From Aselliscus stoliczkanus (taxonomy: Eukaryota; Chordata; Mammalia; Chiroptera; Hipposideridae), in NCBI GenBank assembly GCA_033961575.1, contig CM066728.1, forward strand, positions 108,208,852 through 108,272,851: a stretch of DNA of 64,000 bases, read 5' to 3'. Below the pieces are notes generated by a model. It did not search any database. It saw only the letters and a list, made by a program, of their open reading frames with translations, and was not told the DNA's origin. The position numbers and the translations under genes are program-made. This document shows, piece by piece, positions 34,076-47,626 of this stretch; the stretch's first letter is position 1; every line of letters starts with the position of its first letter.

Positions 34076-35884
34076 GACCGTGGGCTAGGATAGTTAGCTG
34101 GGAGTGGAACTTATTCCTATGGCCCTCATTTGGGAGTTGAAGGCAGAGGTGCTCTCAGACATCCTCTATTAAACCTCCTGCCTCTTATGAGACTTTTATC
34201 TTACAGTGACCATCAGGCCTACATGCCCCCTGACCAGGAAGTCACCGTGCCACAAGCCAGCCCCCCTCATTGGGGTCATTCAGTCATTTGAAAGCCTTTC
34301 TTTTTATTGAATCAACATGTGGTTCTATATAAGTTTTGTGACTTGGCCCCAATGTTGTCAAAATCCACAAATTCAACCCAATTTTTCTAAACATTAAAGT
34401 AAGTCAATTGCATTGTGCCTGAGAGAGTTCATTTCAAGAATATATAGGTGTGTTTTGTTTTGTTTTTTTTTACCATGAATTAGGTTATATACCCATAATA
34501 TCATTGGACTTTCTTGCTTTCTTATATTACAGCAATGATTTTTCTGGCATTGTATTTTCTGTTTACAAACTTAGATACATGAGATAATTCAAATAAAATC
34601 AGGTAGTCTAGTCTATCCAATTTGAATCTACTTAGCATACACTTTGCTAAGTAATGATCTTCTCTTAAATCTAGAAGAATTGTAGAAACTTGGGGAAGCA
34701 GAAGGTCTATCGTCAGCCAAGTTTTTGTGTTTTCTTGGTGTATTTAGAAGAAGTCACTTTAATAGTTGAAATGTTTTCCTGTACATGTAACATCCTAGGA
34801 GAAATCTAGTGAGGCATCTGAGTGTGTGGCTTACCTCCTACTAGAATCAAACCCATCATTTTCTTAGTTTTTAGTTATGAAGCAACCCACTCATGAGGCA
34901 GCACTGGGCAGGACACTCAAACTGTGGAGAAGTAAATAGTCCTGGTGACAAATGCAACTTTACCATAAGGGTGGTGACAGCAATGCTTAATTGGATAAGA
35001 ATCAATTTCTATCAATAATCAGTATGTTGTTGGGTCGATAAGATAGCTGGATTATGATCAATATTACATCATAAGAAAGAAATTGCTTAGCATTTCAATA
35101 CCATTTTTAAAAAAATCTGAGATGGATTACAATTTTTTATTTCCCTAAGAAAGCAAGTCAGCATTTTGCCAAAGGGATGAAGTTGAACTTGGAAATGCTT
35201 AGCACTTTGCACAGGACCACAGGGAAAATTAATAACCAAACTGGGAATACAACTCTCATTTTCTCGAATGTAGTCAGGTGTTCAGTGAAGAGTCACATTT
35301 TTCCAGTTTAGTGAGATTCCCGACTCTGTCATCTATGACAGGATCTGGAGGGGCTGAAAAATGCCCCATAGGAAGTGATGAAACCACTAGGAAAGGAGCC
35401 TCCCCATGGTTTTCACTAGCCAATGCTTCTATCATCACTTGAAAAACTGAGAGCTTTCTTTCCCAGGTAATACTCCTAAGACTGCATTCTAGTCCAGGTC
35501 TTTCCAAGTATTCAGTCAACAAGGCTGGTGTGCCCTCTGCCCTCCTTCCCTTTTCCCTCCTTCTCATGTTGCAATAGATCCTACAGTCTAAAAGCAAAAC
35601 ATATAAAACACAGTCACATAGTGTGTTTAGCTAAAATCATAATCAATTTTGCAAAGTAAAAATGGTAAATTTGATCAGAGTCAGTAATAGCCTAGGGGAA
35701 TTCAAGTGTGAGAAGATGAAAAAAGTACCACTTAGTTGAGGCCTGAAGGATGAGTGGAGTTAACTAGGTGAAGCATGGCAGAGGAACAATCCAAGTGGAG
35801 GGCAGCTATGAAGGTCCCGGGAGATGGGACGAGATGTTGGATTTTCATGAAATAAAAGATACAGGTGTCCCTGGGGTAGAATGA
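34076..35884. other. Unique non-coding sequence
   Basis: AT-rich. A possible very degraded MIR lies at about 35205-35260. No exon or RNA gene recognised. Confidence 0.5.
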
Positions 35885-37750
35885 GCAAATCATTCAGTAG
35901 TTTGGAAGGAACTAAGATGTCCTTCATTAGATACATGGAAAAACAAAATGTGGTACAACCAAATCATGGAATAATATCCAGTGATTAAAAAGGATAAGTT
36001 TCCATTCCATTCAATGATGTGGATGTATCTTAATGCATATTGCAAATAATAATTTTAAAAACCCCAGCTAATTTGAAAGACCTACATACTATACAATTCA
36101 ATTTATGTGACATTCTGGAAGAGGCAAAACTACGGAGATGGTAAACAGGTCAGTGGCTGCCAGGAGTTTGGGGCTGAGGAAGGTTGATTAAGTAAAGCCC
36201 AAGGGATTTTCAGTGAAACTTTTTTTGTATTATATTTTAATGCTGGATATATGATGCTATACATTAGTCCAAACCCATAGAACTGTAAAGAATAAAACTT
36301 AATGTATGTAGAAGAAAATAAAAACTACCTGAGGAGGTCAGGGGATCCCAGGCTGGAATGTAAGCAGTGATAAAAGAATCTGTCGTATCCAAATGCATGA
36401 TACACCTCCCTGCCAGGGGTGGGGGTAGAAGGTGCTGGTCTTCATGGCACTGGGGATTCATGGAGTCCATAAGACTAAATAAAGGCAAGGGACCCTGCAC
36501 AGAAGCACTGTACTCTAGCTGGTAAAATTGCTCCCTACGGTTAAAAACTGTGAAACCAGTATACACAGGGACTAGCATTGAACAATTAGTACTAAACAAG
36601 TTAGTAAATACAGGGCAGATGGTGCAATCCAGGTTTCTAACTGTAGGAGCAGAAGGTGACAATCAAAGGGAGAAGGCATGAATGACCCACATGTGGGTTA
36701 GAGAGAGTGGCATCAGTGTGAAGTCATGTCCAGATGGCATACATATACAAATGAATACGCATGGATACAGAGATGCTTATAGGTATACGCAGTGTGCATA
36801 TCCACAGGTTAGTACACAGACACATTTTTCCTTGTTCTGTTTGCTGACGGGGCCCAAAGGCAATGGCCCCTGAGCATCAGCAAGTATACCTGTCACCCAG
36901 ATCTTGCTTTCTGATACTATTCTCCAATATAAAGAACCAGGGACGCTTGAAAAAGCTGCTGATCGTATAACTGGGACAGGAACTATACTAGATAATCCTG
37001 GAGCACCTCATAGTGCCAGGCATACGGAAATGGGTTAAAAAGCCCGCAATGATGAGATTATGTTAGAGACACAGGAGGCAGCTGACAGAGCTCCCACCTG
37101 CTAACGCTAGAACAATGTAAGCAACACAATTAATAAAGAAGTGTTCTATTATAGTCCAAAGTATAAACTAAATATCCTGGATATATCAGTATACCCATAC
37201 TCATATAAATTAATGGTTGTATAAAAAAGTCAAAATTGGAATAGATTTCCAAAGAATTTTCGATAATTTATGTACACATGTCAACCTCAGTAGGTTGATA
37301 TAAGTCCCCACTCCCTCAATGTGGATTGAGATTAGTGACTTCCTTTCGATAGGATATGGAAATGGGAAGGTAGTAACTTCACAGCAGACAAGCCCTACAA
37401 ACACCACCTCAGGCAGGTGGTCAAGAGTTACAACAGTAGGAAGCAGAGACAGTATCAGTACCCCAGATACACTGTGATGAAAATGACTGAGGCATTGTTG
37501 CAGCCATCAGGAACCTGTGGTATCCTGGCCAGAAAAAGGACATCAGGTAAAAATCAAGGAACTCCAAATCAAGTATGGACTTTAGTTAATATAAAATGAT
37601 CAATACTGATTAACTATGACAGCTGTAGATTACTAATATAAGATGTGAATAGGAAAAACTGGGTGTGGGGCATATGGAAATTCTGTGGGTTATTGTCACA
37701 AATTATCTGGAAATTCCAATCTACAAGTATTTAAAAATAATAAAAGATAG
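35885..37750 (+). mobile_element. L1M ORF2 end and long 3' UTR, sense
   Basis: Begins with ORF2-tail landmarks ('ggtacaaccaaatcatggaataatatccagtgattaaaaagg' and 'gacattctggaagaggcaaaac'). It continues through a long 3' UTR with 'aacccatagaactgtaaagaataaaac', 'cttcctttcgataggatatggaaa', 'gtatcctggccagaaaaaggacatcaggtaaaaatcaagga' and 'atggactttagttaata'. The middle (36.3-37.1 kb) is assigned by continuity only, and more than one L1 may be joined here. Confidence 0.75.
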
Positions 37751-38590
37751 ACTTAGAATTAGATTATTTCTACTTAGGCCGTTCAAACTGATGACTTTAC
37801 TTGGAACAGACAAACATACAAAACATACTGGGTAAAAAAATATTGGACAATTTCCAGATTGTGTATAATTGTATCTTTCACTCTTAGAACTACTTCATCT
37901 TATTTTAACCTCTTTATTTAGAATTTGCTAATTTCTAAATTGCATGCGCTCATTGGATAAAGGCCTGATGTATAATTTTTTCACTAGCACTGTGAGGGTG
38001 AAGTTCACTTCAACAGGGGCTCACTGGCGCCTGCTCTCCACAGAGCTCGGAGGCCACGTGCTGCAAGAAATGCAGAGAGCGACATGAATGCTGATCTGTA
38101 AGTGCCACCGGATGGAGAAAGTCAGGTACTGAAGCACAATACGATCTTGAAGCTATAAAAAATGTTGCATATATTGGAGCAACATCTGGTGAAATCAACA
38201 CAATTTAAAATTTCCACTAATGTCAACTACTTAACTATCCAGAGCCATTTTATTCACTGGGTTGGGAGCTTCTTCCGGTTTGGCAGCTTTAGAGAATGTA
38301 GAGAAATGTCTTCCTCTCGAGATGGATGAATTCTGATTTCTCAGCGTCTCAGAGGATCCAGACAGGCACCGACAGAAAGTACAGGCTTGAGATGGAACGA
38401 AGCATTTCTACAAGTGTTGGTTTATAAACAATTGTGTTCACAAAGTGTTGAACATAGATTGTTCATCCTGAAATTGCAAAATCTCAGAGCTGAAAGGGAT
38501 CTTATCGCATTACCATTTATTCAAATTGGTGACAACCAGTGCGATGCCTAGACACACCTCTTAAGAGGACAAATAGAATTTTGAATTCTG
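37751..38590. other. Unique non-coding sequence
   Basis: No exon recognised. A short piece near 38480-38530 ('aatctcagagctgaaagggatctta') looks like a mammal-wide ancient repeat of undetermined family. Confidence 0.5.
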
Positions 38591-38599
38591 GTTTTGATT

Positions 38600-38749
38600 T
38601 TTTTTTTTTTTTTAGCTGAGCCATCCTGCCACCTGTTGGCAGCTCAATGGCAGCTCAGCTCAGGCTGGGCATCGAACTGCTGTTGCTCAGAGCTCAGCTC
38701 GCACTCTTGAGCGAGCTCTTAACCAACTGGGCCACTCGGCCGGCCCCCA
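38600..38749 (-). mobile_element. tRNA-derived SINE, divergent subfamily, minus strand
   Basis: On the minus strand it starts GGGCCGGCCGAGTGGCCCAG and ends in poly(A), about 145 bp. After the head the body differs from the other three copies: an AGAGCTCGCTCAAGAGTGCG segment and a CAGCTCAGCTC-type repeat (GAGCTGAGCTGCC on the SINE strand). A target duplication of GTTTTGATT lies at 38591-38599 and 38750-38758. Confidence 0.9.
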
Positions 38750-38758
38750 GTTTTGATT

Positions 38759-41094
38759 CTTAAGACACAGACTCATCTTTTGTAGAAATTAACATCTTAA
38801 GCCTTTCACATAGTTTCCTTTCTCCAATCGCTACTCTCCAAGCCCCACTGGGAAAGTGGGCGGTACCCGTGTGTAATAATACAGGGAGCAGAGCTCATGG
38901 GCTTGGACAAGGGCTGTGGGTTCAGCCACACGCATAAACTGTGGCGTTTCTGGAAAAGTCTACAGTGGAAAGGAGAGGCACGACACACTGTTGCATGACT
39001 ACCCCGGCCAGGCTCTGGGCCTGCTTCTCAGATTCCTGTTCTCCTCTGAGTGGCATGTTCGTCTCGTGAAATCAGAGCCGTCACCTCCCATCACAGAGCA
39101 GGTTACCTCTGCGAAGGCATATTGTGCTGGAATTATTTATTGATTTATGGTCCAATGTCCCTTTTTTGCCTCCTCCAGCACCCCCTTTGTTTATATAGTA
39201 GTCCTCTTGTAGTACGGGGATGTGATAAATCTTAAATTTTCAGTCACTTATATATAACATCTTATCTGATTATGTTACCTGGTTAATTTACAATAACAAT
39301 TCTCCTAAATTATACTTGCTCATGTAAAATATATGGAAAAGCAAGCTGACAGTAATTTATTTCAACTACGTAACAATGAGTTGGGAACAGTAATTTATTC
39401 CAAGAGCAGTAGTTGAGACAATAAGGTTTCAAATTAGCAACAGAGGCATCTAGACTACAAGCTTCAGAAGCCAGGGGCTATGATTTGTTCGTTTTCATGC
39501 TGCTGGGCCTCTGATGTAGTAGATGTGTAATGTGTATGTGTTAAATTGCATAGCTCATTGCTGTCATGCATATTTTCCCACTTGGATGCTATAAAACTAC
39601 AAAAGCATCTTTAAGACTGATCTCCTTTTATAGAAATGAGGTGTAAAGAGAATAGGTGACCTAAACCAGCTGTATTCAGGCCACATATCAGACCTGCAGG
39701 TTTCCAGTACCCAGTGAGAGGCTAGAGATGTTTAATAGCTTGATTGTAGAACTACATCAGAAGTCAGAAATGTCCTTCCAGCCATCATTTGGACCACAAT
39801 TTGTAGCTTTGTTCCACGTGGCTTCAAAGCATAATCCTAATATCGATCTGTGATAGGAATCTGAGCTGATGCTGGACAGTGGCGAAGACTTCAGGGGCTC
39901 AGAAACACCCCAAATAATCCATGGGATAGAACTAGTATCTATCTTCAAATCCTGTAAATTGTAATACTTCTTTTCTTTCTCTAGAGCATTTCTTTTTTTT
40001 TTTCCTCTAGAGCTTTTCTTTACTAGGTTCTTAAAATTTTAGATTATTTATGGCAGAAGACAAATAAAAAAGGCCCCCATTCATATGGCATATGCAAGTC
40101 TGTAGCTGAGAATGACTTGGCATTGTCATCACTGACCCATCAAGTTTTGTTTTCTCTGTGGGGCAGAGATGGCAAATGAAAGAAGAAAACTTCCTACTTT
40201 CATTGGGACCAGTACAGACTTTTCCAATGACTATTAAAGTTTTTTTTTCAAAGTAACAAAATATTCCAATACATCAGTTAAAAAACTGCAGGATTTTAGA
40301 ATTGCTTACAGAAGTTGTCACTAAAAAGCTGTTTGTAAAAGGTTTTGCAAAAAAAAATGTAATCTTGTACATTTTTACTATTATGACATCAAGCTGGGCT
40401 TTGATCCCCTCCCCCCTCCAAACTGAAAGCCTAATTATGCTCTGAGTCTATTCAAGTGGAACCTCGTGGCTGACTAAATGAGAAAGAGATTTGATTGACA
40501 ACTATCTCAAAGCTTTCTGTCCTAGAATCATTAACCAAGATCCCAAGTTTGGATTAGGGTCCCTTGTCACTTTCACTCCCAAGGCAGAAGTAGAAAGAGA
40601 TGCCAGAATGGAAAGGTTTTATTGTATTTTGTCCCTGAAGGTGTTGATGCTAATTTCCAACCTGAAAAGACCCCCATGAGAATCAGAACTTAGAGCCAAG
40701 TTTCAGGTTTTTTTGGTCCTTAGAACTCTTAAAAAGACTTGATTCTTTTTGTATTAACTGGGTGTATGTGACATATTATTTGCCAGGAACTCCTAGGGGT
40801 GCATACTATTAAATTTGTTGATTATAAACACCACCACCAAAAGCAAAACTCAATACCAGCACAAATTTATACCCCTGGAAATTCCTAGAGATCTTTGAAT
40901 ATGCTGACATTTGAGCAAGATAAAGGCTCATTACATAGTATGACTGATCTTTTGGGAACTGGTGGAATTATTTTGAGGTTAAGAAACTACCCAATGACCT
41001 TATTTTGAAGACTGAATTTGATGTCAACTAGCTAAAAACAAAATTTCCCATCCAAAGGTAATATCTACTAACTCTATCATTCTCTGTGCCTCAG
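38759..41094. other. Unique non-coding sequence
   Basis: A possible degraded MIR lies at about 39605-39720. Otherwise nothing nameable. Short frames have no protein signature. Confidence 0.5.
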
Positions 41095-41235
41095 TGGTAC
41101 TGAGCATTGTACTTACATTATCTCATCTATTTTCACATCATGTAAATTAGGTACTATGGTCCCCTTTCAACAGGTGAGGAAAGTGAAGTTTAATGAAGGT
41201 AACTAACTGCCTTGCCCACACTTATTCTTTTGGCG
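41095..41235 (+). repeat. MIR SINE remnant
   Basis: 'gagcattgtacttacattatctcatctattttcacatcatgtaaattaggtactatggtcccctttcaacaggtgaggaaagtgaagtt' follows the MIR/MIRb 3' half base for base over long stretches. Confidence 0.85.
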
Positions 41236-41599
41236 AATGACTTACAGTGGGCTCTGTTCTTGGTTGTATCTTATAAAAGCATAATGATAGTTGCAAAAAT
41301 TGGCCATTCCCATCCAGGTCAGTGTAGAAACAATTTGGCTAATAGATATTAAGTAACCTATTTTCACTACCAAGACCATGGCGCGGTAAAGGTTCTCTAA
41401 TTTTCAGGTTCCCAAAATAAAACTATTCCATCTTAGCCTGAAAGAAATGAACCATCTAATTCGATCCTATCCCACTATTCTGATTGCAAGTCACTAGCAC
41501 TCTTCTCATTATCGATAATCCCATCTGGCTAATAATCCTCACCAATTATCTGTTGACAACATCATTATAATAATTATTACAGTAGTGATGTTTCCATGT

Positions 41600-41810
41600 T
41601 CCTATGCTGTGCATGGGGGTAAGTTTACTGTGAACCTCACTTCTCCCATTTTGAAAAGAGGGCTGGTATTTATTACCTGCCCTACAGTTTCCATGAACAC
41701 AATTTCAGAGAACTTATACGAAACACCTAGAAGGGTCCCCAGCACATGGATGGAGATTCGTAACAGAGGTGACCATCACTACACCGTCTCTGGGATCCTT
41801 CTTGCCATCA
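41600..41810 (+). repeat. MIR SINE remnant
   Basis: 'ttattacctgccctacagtttccatgaacac', then a segment like 'aaacacctagaagggtccccagcacatgg', follows the MIR 3' part (acctacctcatagggtt...gcttagaacagtgcctggcacatag). Decayed; the left limit is uncertain. Confidence 0.62.
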
Positions 41811-44419
41811 GCATTGCGTAGCTCATCGATCTAGCTCCTGCTTTCTATATGGAGCCTTTAATGCTAAATGCAATAGATGTTTACTAATGGAGGCCCAGTA
41901 CATATTCATTACTGGATTAGTTGATTGTCGAGAACAGAGGCTGAAAGACAAACATCACCTGGAGCTTCTGGCAGGAGCTGCTCTCTCTCTTCCATCTAAT
42001 AAACTCTTCTGTCTTGGGCTGACACCTGTGCCTCCTTGGATGTGGCGCATGGCCTCTGCTGCTTAGCAAGAACAATCACAGGACCTTCTGCACCAGAGAA
42101 AACTTTAACTATCAGACTCCAAAGGCACAAAACAACCTGAATGGAGATGATTACTTAGAGATGGGTGACATTTCGATGCTCATACTAAGCAATGTGAGAT
42201 GAAATTAAAGCTGTACCGAAACAACCTCTTTGCGGGAGACTAGCGACTCAAGATTAGTGTTTGAAAGAGACTAGGGGAGAGTGCATGCCTAGGGGAGTGA
42301 GGATGCCACTTCCTGGGGCGTCTCCTGTACTGCACTAACCGTTTTGTGGAGGGTCCAGAAGCGAGTATTCTAATGAAGGTGGTCATTGAAATGGGCTCTT
42401 CCATGTATTTCTTGTAGTTTTCATTTAACATTAATTTCAAGTTCTTTGTGAGGGGTGGGCTAGGACATTCTATCATGTCACTTAATAAAATGAGACAATA
42501 ATATTTTCTGGCTTCACTCTGTGTCTACTTTCCCCTTTGACCTTCAAACAGTTATCTTGATTGAAATCAATATTCATTATTGGAGTTATTTTGTCATATT
42601 GAGATTTTAGTTCTACCTCAAAACTCCGAAAATCCATGCATCATAGAAAGTCTTCCCTGGTGTTTTAATTTTGACTATTAACTTCTCCTTGTCTTAGGGG
42701 AAAAAATAGTTTCATTATAAATGGATACAAACGTTAAAAATCATATCTATTCAAAAAGGGATCACTTGTCAATACAGTATATTGGAGAGCGTTTGATCTT
42801 TTAATACATATTATGCCTTAGCAACATGGAGGAAGTGCAAAAATCAGAGGACACTTTCATTATGTTCTTAAAGTTTTAAGCAAAACACTTCGGCAAAAAT
42901 ACTGCTTAATGTCTGTTCCGACTGGACTGCTTACCCTCAGGAACGTGTCTCTTGATGGGGTAAAGAGGAAATTCCAGGGACTAGGTAGGGGAGGAGAGAT
43001 TCATCCTTGACCCAGGTGAAATTTAATTAGCACGACTAAAAGAAGATTGGAAGGAAGGAAGGTGACAAAGGAAATGTAACCACAGGCTGAAAAACACTAA
43101 TTGCCCAAGGAAAGATCCAATCTGACACACCAGGCAGGCCTGATGTCCAGAACTTGACCCGCTGAGGATAGAAGATGGAACTGGTAAGGAAGTAGTAATA
43201 CGTAGTTCACTGCTAATGATTTTGTTCATCTCTGCGAGGTTAAGCTAAAATGGAGTTGTTAAATTTGCATTAAAATGATTTGCATCTCTGGCGGGGAAAT
43301 CTGAGACCAGAGAAAGCTGAGTGTAGATGGGGGATGTTGGGTCAGAAACCAAGATCTCAGCATCACAAAAGCGGGAACCAGGGTCTTGCTAGTCAGCTAG
43401 TGCTGTGCAGTGGGGAGGATAAAGAGACTGAGCCCCATTCCCCCAGACCTAAAACGCCCATGAGTTCCAGAGGGGACCTTCTACACACAGCAGCAACATG
43501 GAAGGAGTAGAAAAGCTCTGTGGCACATTTCCAAAGCTGACCGGACAGGGCTGCCATGACTTCCTAGGTGGCAGCTCTGGAGGCTGGGGAGGAGCATTAC
43601 GCTCCCTGCTTTTACAGGGGCAACAGAAGCAGGTCAGAGAAAGACACCCCATTATGTCACCTGTGTCTTAAAAATATGTAGTTCTAAAGCCAGACCCCGT
43701 CACTTCTGTCTCCCTCAGGTATCCACCCACCTTTACGCCAAATGCCCTCACTCATCACAGCCTAGAAAAGGGTCTATGTTGGAGGTTTCCATTGCTCAAA
43801 GGCCTTGTTGAGAGACCATTACCTTCCCAGGAGAATGTGGGCTCTAGATTGGCGTTGACAGGAAACCATGAAGATTATATTAATGCATGAGAGGGGTCCT
43901 GCCAACAATGATGCTGGAGAAGAAACCTCACTGGCCACTTCAGGCAGAGCCACCCAAGGAACAAACCGTGTGCGTTTCTATGGGAAAAAGTTAGCTCATC
44001 ACCCCGGTTGATCAAGCATGGAGGGAGTATCTCAACAAAACTCTAAGATGGAGAGAAACCAGAGTGACAATTTAGTGACACACAACAGGGTGAGAGGGGG
44101 CAGTATTACTAATTTTCTCAGAACACTCTCTTGTGGTGGCTGCATTCATCCAGGAGACAAAAATGTAAAATACAGGGTTGTCTGGTGCACTGAGTTAGAA
44201 TGGAAGGAAGTGGCCTGTGTAAGGGATACCTGGATGCCCAGTAACCCAGGAAAATATAACCAGCATTTACCTCTCCAGAGAGCCAGTAAAAATTTGCCAG
44301 AGTCAAATCCTCCTTTCTCTGGGGCATACAACTGGGTGAATCTAAAAGGATTTTCAATTCCCTTTGTCTAAAATCAATTTAATTCACCACATAAATTCCA
44401 GCAAATATGGTAAATTATT
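41811..44419. other. Unique non-coding sequence
   Basis: No transposon or exon named. Frames such as 43280-43510 and 44018-44371 overlap others in different frames and carry no recognisable domain. Confidence 0.5.
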
Positions 44420-45075
44420 AAGAATTGTGGCAAACACACTCTAAGGTGGCCCTCAGGCAGCATGTCCTTAGGTAAACCCCTCCTCTTGAGAGTGGCAGGA
44501 ACTGGGACTTGGTTCTGACCAAAAGAATAGGACAGATGTGACAGGTGTCACTTTTGATTAGGCTACGTTATCTAGCAAAATAAATAATTTTCATTCACCT
44601 CATTAAGTTACATTTTTAAGGAAAAATGATGGATTTTTGCAGATAATTAAGATCACAAATTAGCTGGGGTCTCTTTTTGAATTAAGCAAAAGGGAGATTA
44701 TCTTGTCAGTCTTACTTCATCAAGTGAAAGTCCTTAAAAGAGAACAGAGCTTATAAGGAAACAGAAGTTTTCTTCCTGGCCTGAAAGAAGGAAACTGCCA
44801 TGCCATGACTTCCAGTGGAGAGGACCACGTGGCCTCTAGGACCTAGGGGAAGCCTCCACTCAATAACCAGTAGGAAGCCAGGGCCCAGGAGATGAGTTCT
44901 GCCAAATTGAATGCAATGAACAGGGATTTTCTCCCTAGTCAAGCCTCTGAGGAGAATGTAACCCAGCTGACGGACCTCATAACTGGAGCCTAGAGAGACC
45001 CCCAGCACAGGCCCCAGGTAAACCATGAGAACTCTGGGATAACGACTTACATGTCGTTAGAAAACTAATACAGGA
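44420..45075 (+). mobile_element. MaLR/ERVL-type LTR
   Basis: Shares architecture with the LTR at 5625-6155. Landmarks are 'cagataattaagatcaca', 'aaaagggagattatctt', 'ctggcctgaaagaaggaaactgccatg', 'gagatgagttctgcc' and the end 'gttagaaaactaatac'. About 650 bp with small insertions and no adjoining retroviral coding sequence. Confidence 0.72.
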
Positions 45076-46974
45076 ATGCTATCAATTTGTAAAACCATCT
45101 TGTTTTCCTGAATCACAAGACACCCTCACTTCATCAGAAGTGGAAATCACCTCTCAGGGCACTTTCTTCTATCTCTGGCTGATCTCCTTCAACAAGTGTC
45201 AGATTCTACTGGGTTCAGCGGCAGAGAGGAGTTTTCCACACCCCTAAATCCCCAAATCTAGGATCGCCTTTTGAATATCTGGTCTATGCTAAATTTAGGA
45301 TAAATTTCACTGAAAATCTATTGACATTTTTAGAAGAAAAGTAGTCTAATAGGCAGCAACAAGTGTTCATCAAGGCAGTTCCACAATTCATCAAAAGCCT
45401 ATCTCATGACCCATCCTTTCTTGAGGTCACTGTTATTTCTTTTTCCTCTTAGCTTTCTGCTCATTTGCAGTGCTATCACCCATTTTGCATTTAGATGAGG
45501 CACAAATTAATTCTGAAATTCTGGGATGAACAAAATGACTCTCTCCAAGTAGCAGAGCAGTTCCCTGTAGGGCTGATGTACAGGTCACCACCCACACTTG
45601 AACCCAGCAATTACTTGTCCACAAATAGCAGATCCTTCATTGTAGATTTCTGCTAGAAACTTTGAGAGCAGGAAGGATCCACAGACAACAATGCCACATA
45701 TTGTCCAGAAAGAATCACTATCTAGTGCTTCATCCTCAAACAGTAATTAGCCTTCGAAGCATCCTTTGGGGTTTCTTGGGATGCATGTAAATTATAATTC
45801 CTGTGTAAATAACCCTGAGAAAAACTAAGTGATTGGAGGTCAAATTAATCTTGACCAGCAGAGACAGTTGTAGTCGTCAGTGGTACATGGGTTGTGGGAT
45901 TCAACTGAGTATATTAACCAAAAAACACATATTAGGCTATCCCATGACCCCCAATAAATAGTATCCATCTCCTCACCTCCCCTTGTTCTGAAATTGAGGA
46001 ATGAAAAATCAAATAAAGATAGTGGTTAAAACATAATCCATATTATTGATAGGGCCTACACTGGAGGACCCAGCTTATGGGAGCACTCACTGAATTCCAT
46101 AATTAGACATCTGTCCCCATCTATTCTCAGCATTTGACTGGGCTGGCCCAGTGGGCCTCTTCCCAAGGCAGACAAGGACAATGCTGAGCACGGTTCCCAA
46201 AGGACCAATCACAGGAGTCACCCCTCTACGTGGAGACAGGATGCTGAAGAGGTGCTTACAAGCCCATAGCATGTGTATCCTTCACAGGAAGAAAACCAAC
46301 CCCTAGCAGCCCACATCTGTTTAGATCACATCAAATCAACTTCCTCTTAAAAATCTGAGCATTAAACTTATTACTAAATGAAGAGACTCCTTATCACTTT
46401 AGAGAGCTGAGTTAAAGATGTTGCCATACATCCCATGTCATAAATCAAAGCAAAGGGAGATAATATAGGGTGATATGAGAGATTTGTCACAAAGAAATTG
46501 TGTATGGTGAGTAGTCAAAGGAAGACACTGGCACTTCTTAGCTAAAAATCTGAAGTTAATCATCCAATACAGAGAACAGAGTGGCAGTTATGTCTTTAGA
46601 GAATACAGAAAATTATGAGCAGACTGCTAAGTCATGGCTGGGACAAAGACCTGCCTCGTGTGAGTAGCCATGGTAGGTTATAGCAAGACCTCAATCTCTG
46701 CTGGATTGCCGGGGACCCCAGGTCTCCATACTGTGGGCACATATGCCTCCTCTGGGCCTGGCCCTAGAACCTTCCACATCACAGAATGCTAGGGACCCCC
46801 TCCTCCCAGAGAATAGCACCATCTGCCTCTTTCACTCCTGTTAGTCCTCCAGCCCATGGAAGGTTCTAGAATTTCTGTATAGGAGGAGCTTAGGGCACCA
46901 ATCTCGTTGGAAGGAGAGGCCAGGGGTACTTAACAAAAACATCCTCGGCTTTTAATTTTTCTTATATAGTATGT
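45076..46974. other. Unique non-coding sequence
   Basis: Nothing recognised beyond ordinary AT-rich mammalian sequence. Confidence 0.5.
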
Positions 46975-47335
46975 ATAAATCCTCTGTGCTCTATCTATTC
47001 ACCCCTTCCTCCCTCCAACCTCTGGAAGCCACTGATCTTTTTACTGTCTCTATAGTTCTGTCTTTTCAGAATGTCATAGAATTGAAATCCTACAGTAGGC
47101 GGTCGTTTCAGGTTGCTACTTTCACTTGGTAATAAGCATTTAAGTTTCCTCCATGTATTTTCATGGCTTGATATATCATTTCCATTTAGCAGTGAATAAT
47201 ATTCCACTGTCTGGCTGGACCACAGCTTTTTTCATCCATTCACCTCCTGAAGGACATTTTGGTTGCTTCCAAGTCTTAGCAATTATGAATAAGGCTGCTA
47301 TAAACATCCATGTGCAGGTTTTCGTGTGGACTGAT
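46975..47335 (-). mobile_element. L1 3'-UTR fragment, antisense
   Basis: The plus strand reads 'tgatctttttactgtctctatag', 'tttaagtttcctccatgtattttcatggcttgatat' and 'ggttgcttccaagtcttagcaattatgaataaggctgctataaacatcc'. This is the same 3' region as in the copy at 9180-10910, but an independent insertion. Confidence 0.9.
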
Positions 47336-47513
47336 TTAATTTTAAATGCAAATTTACATGATTGTGTTTTAATGTTTCCTCTGGCATTTTCTGTACCTTG
47401 TGGATATGGTACAAGAACCCAATAGTAGATTAGTGGCTTGTACACAATTCAAAACACCTGTTTCTGCAATCACTGTATCTTTGGTAACATGGCAATTAAT
47501 TTTAAAATTATCT

Positions 47514-47616
47514 ATGGGCCGGCCGAGTGGCAGGGTGATTAAGCACTGGCTTGGGAAGCCAGCGGCCCTGGTTCAGTCCCACATATGAGGGCCAGTGACA
47601 CTGCCCTCAAAAAAAA
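47514..47616 (+). mobile_element. Short tRNA-derived SINE with target-site duplication
   Basis: Starts GGGCCGGCCGAGTGGCAGGG, has a B-box-like GGTTCAGTCCC, and ends CCAGTGACACTGCCCTCA plus poly(A). The target duplication AAAATTATCT lies at 47504-47513 and 47617-47626. It ends at exactly the same internal point as the copy at 2547-2653. Confidence 0.93.
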
Positions 47617-47626
47617 AAAATTATCT

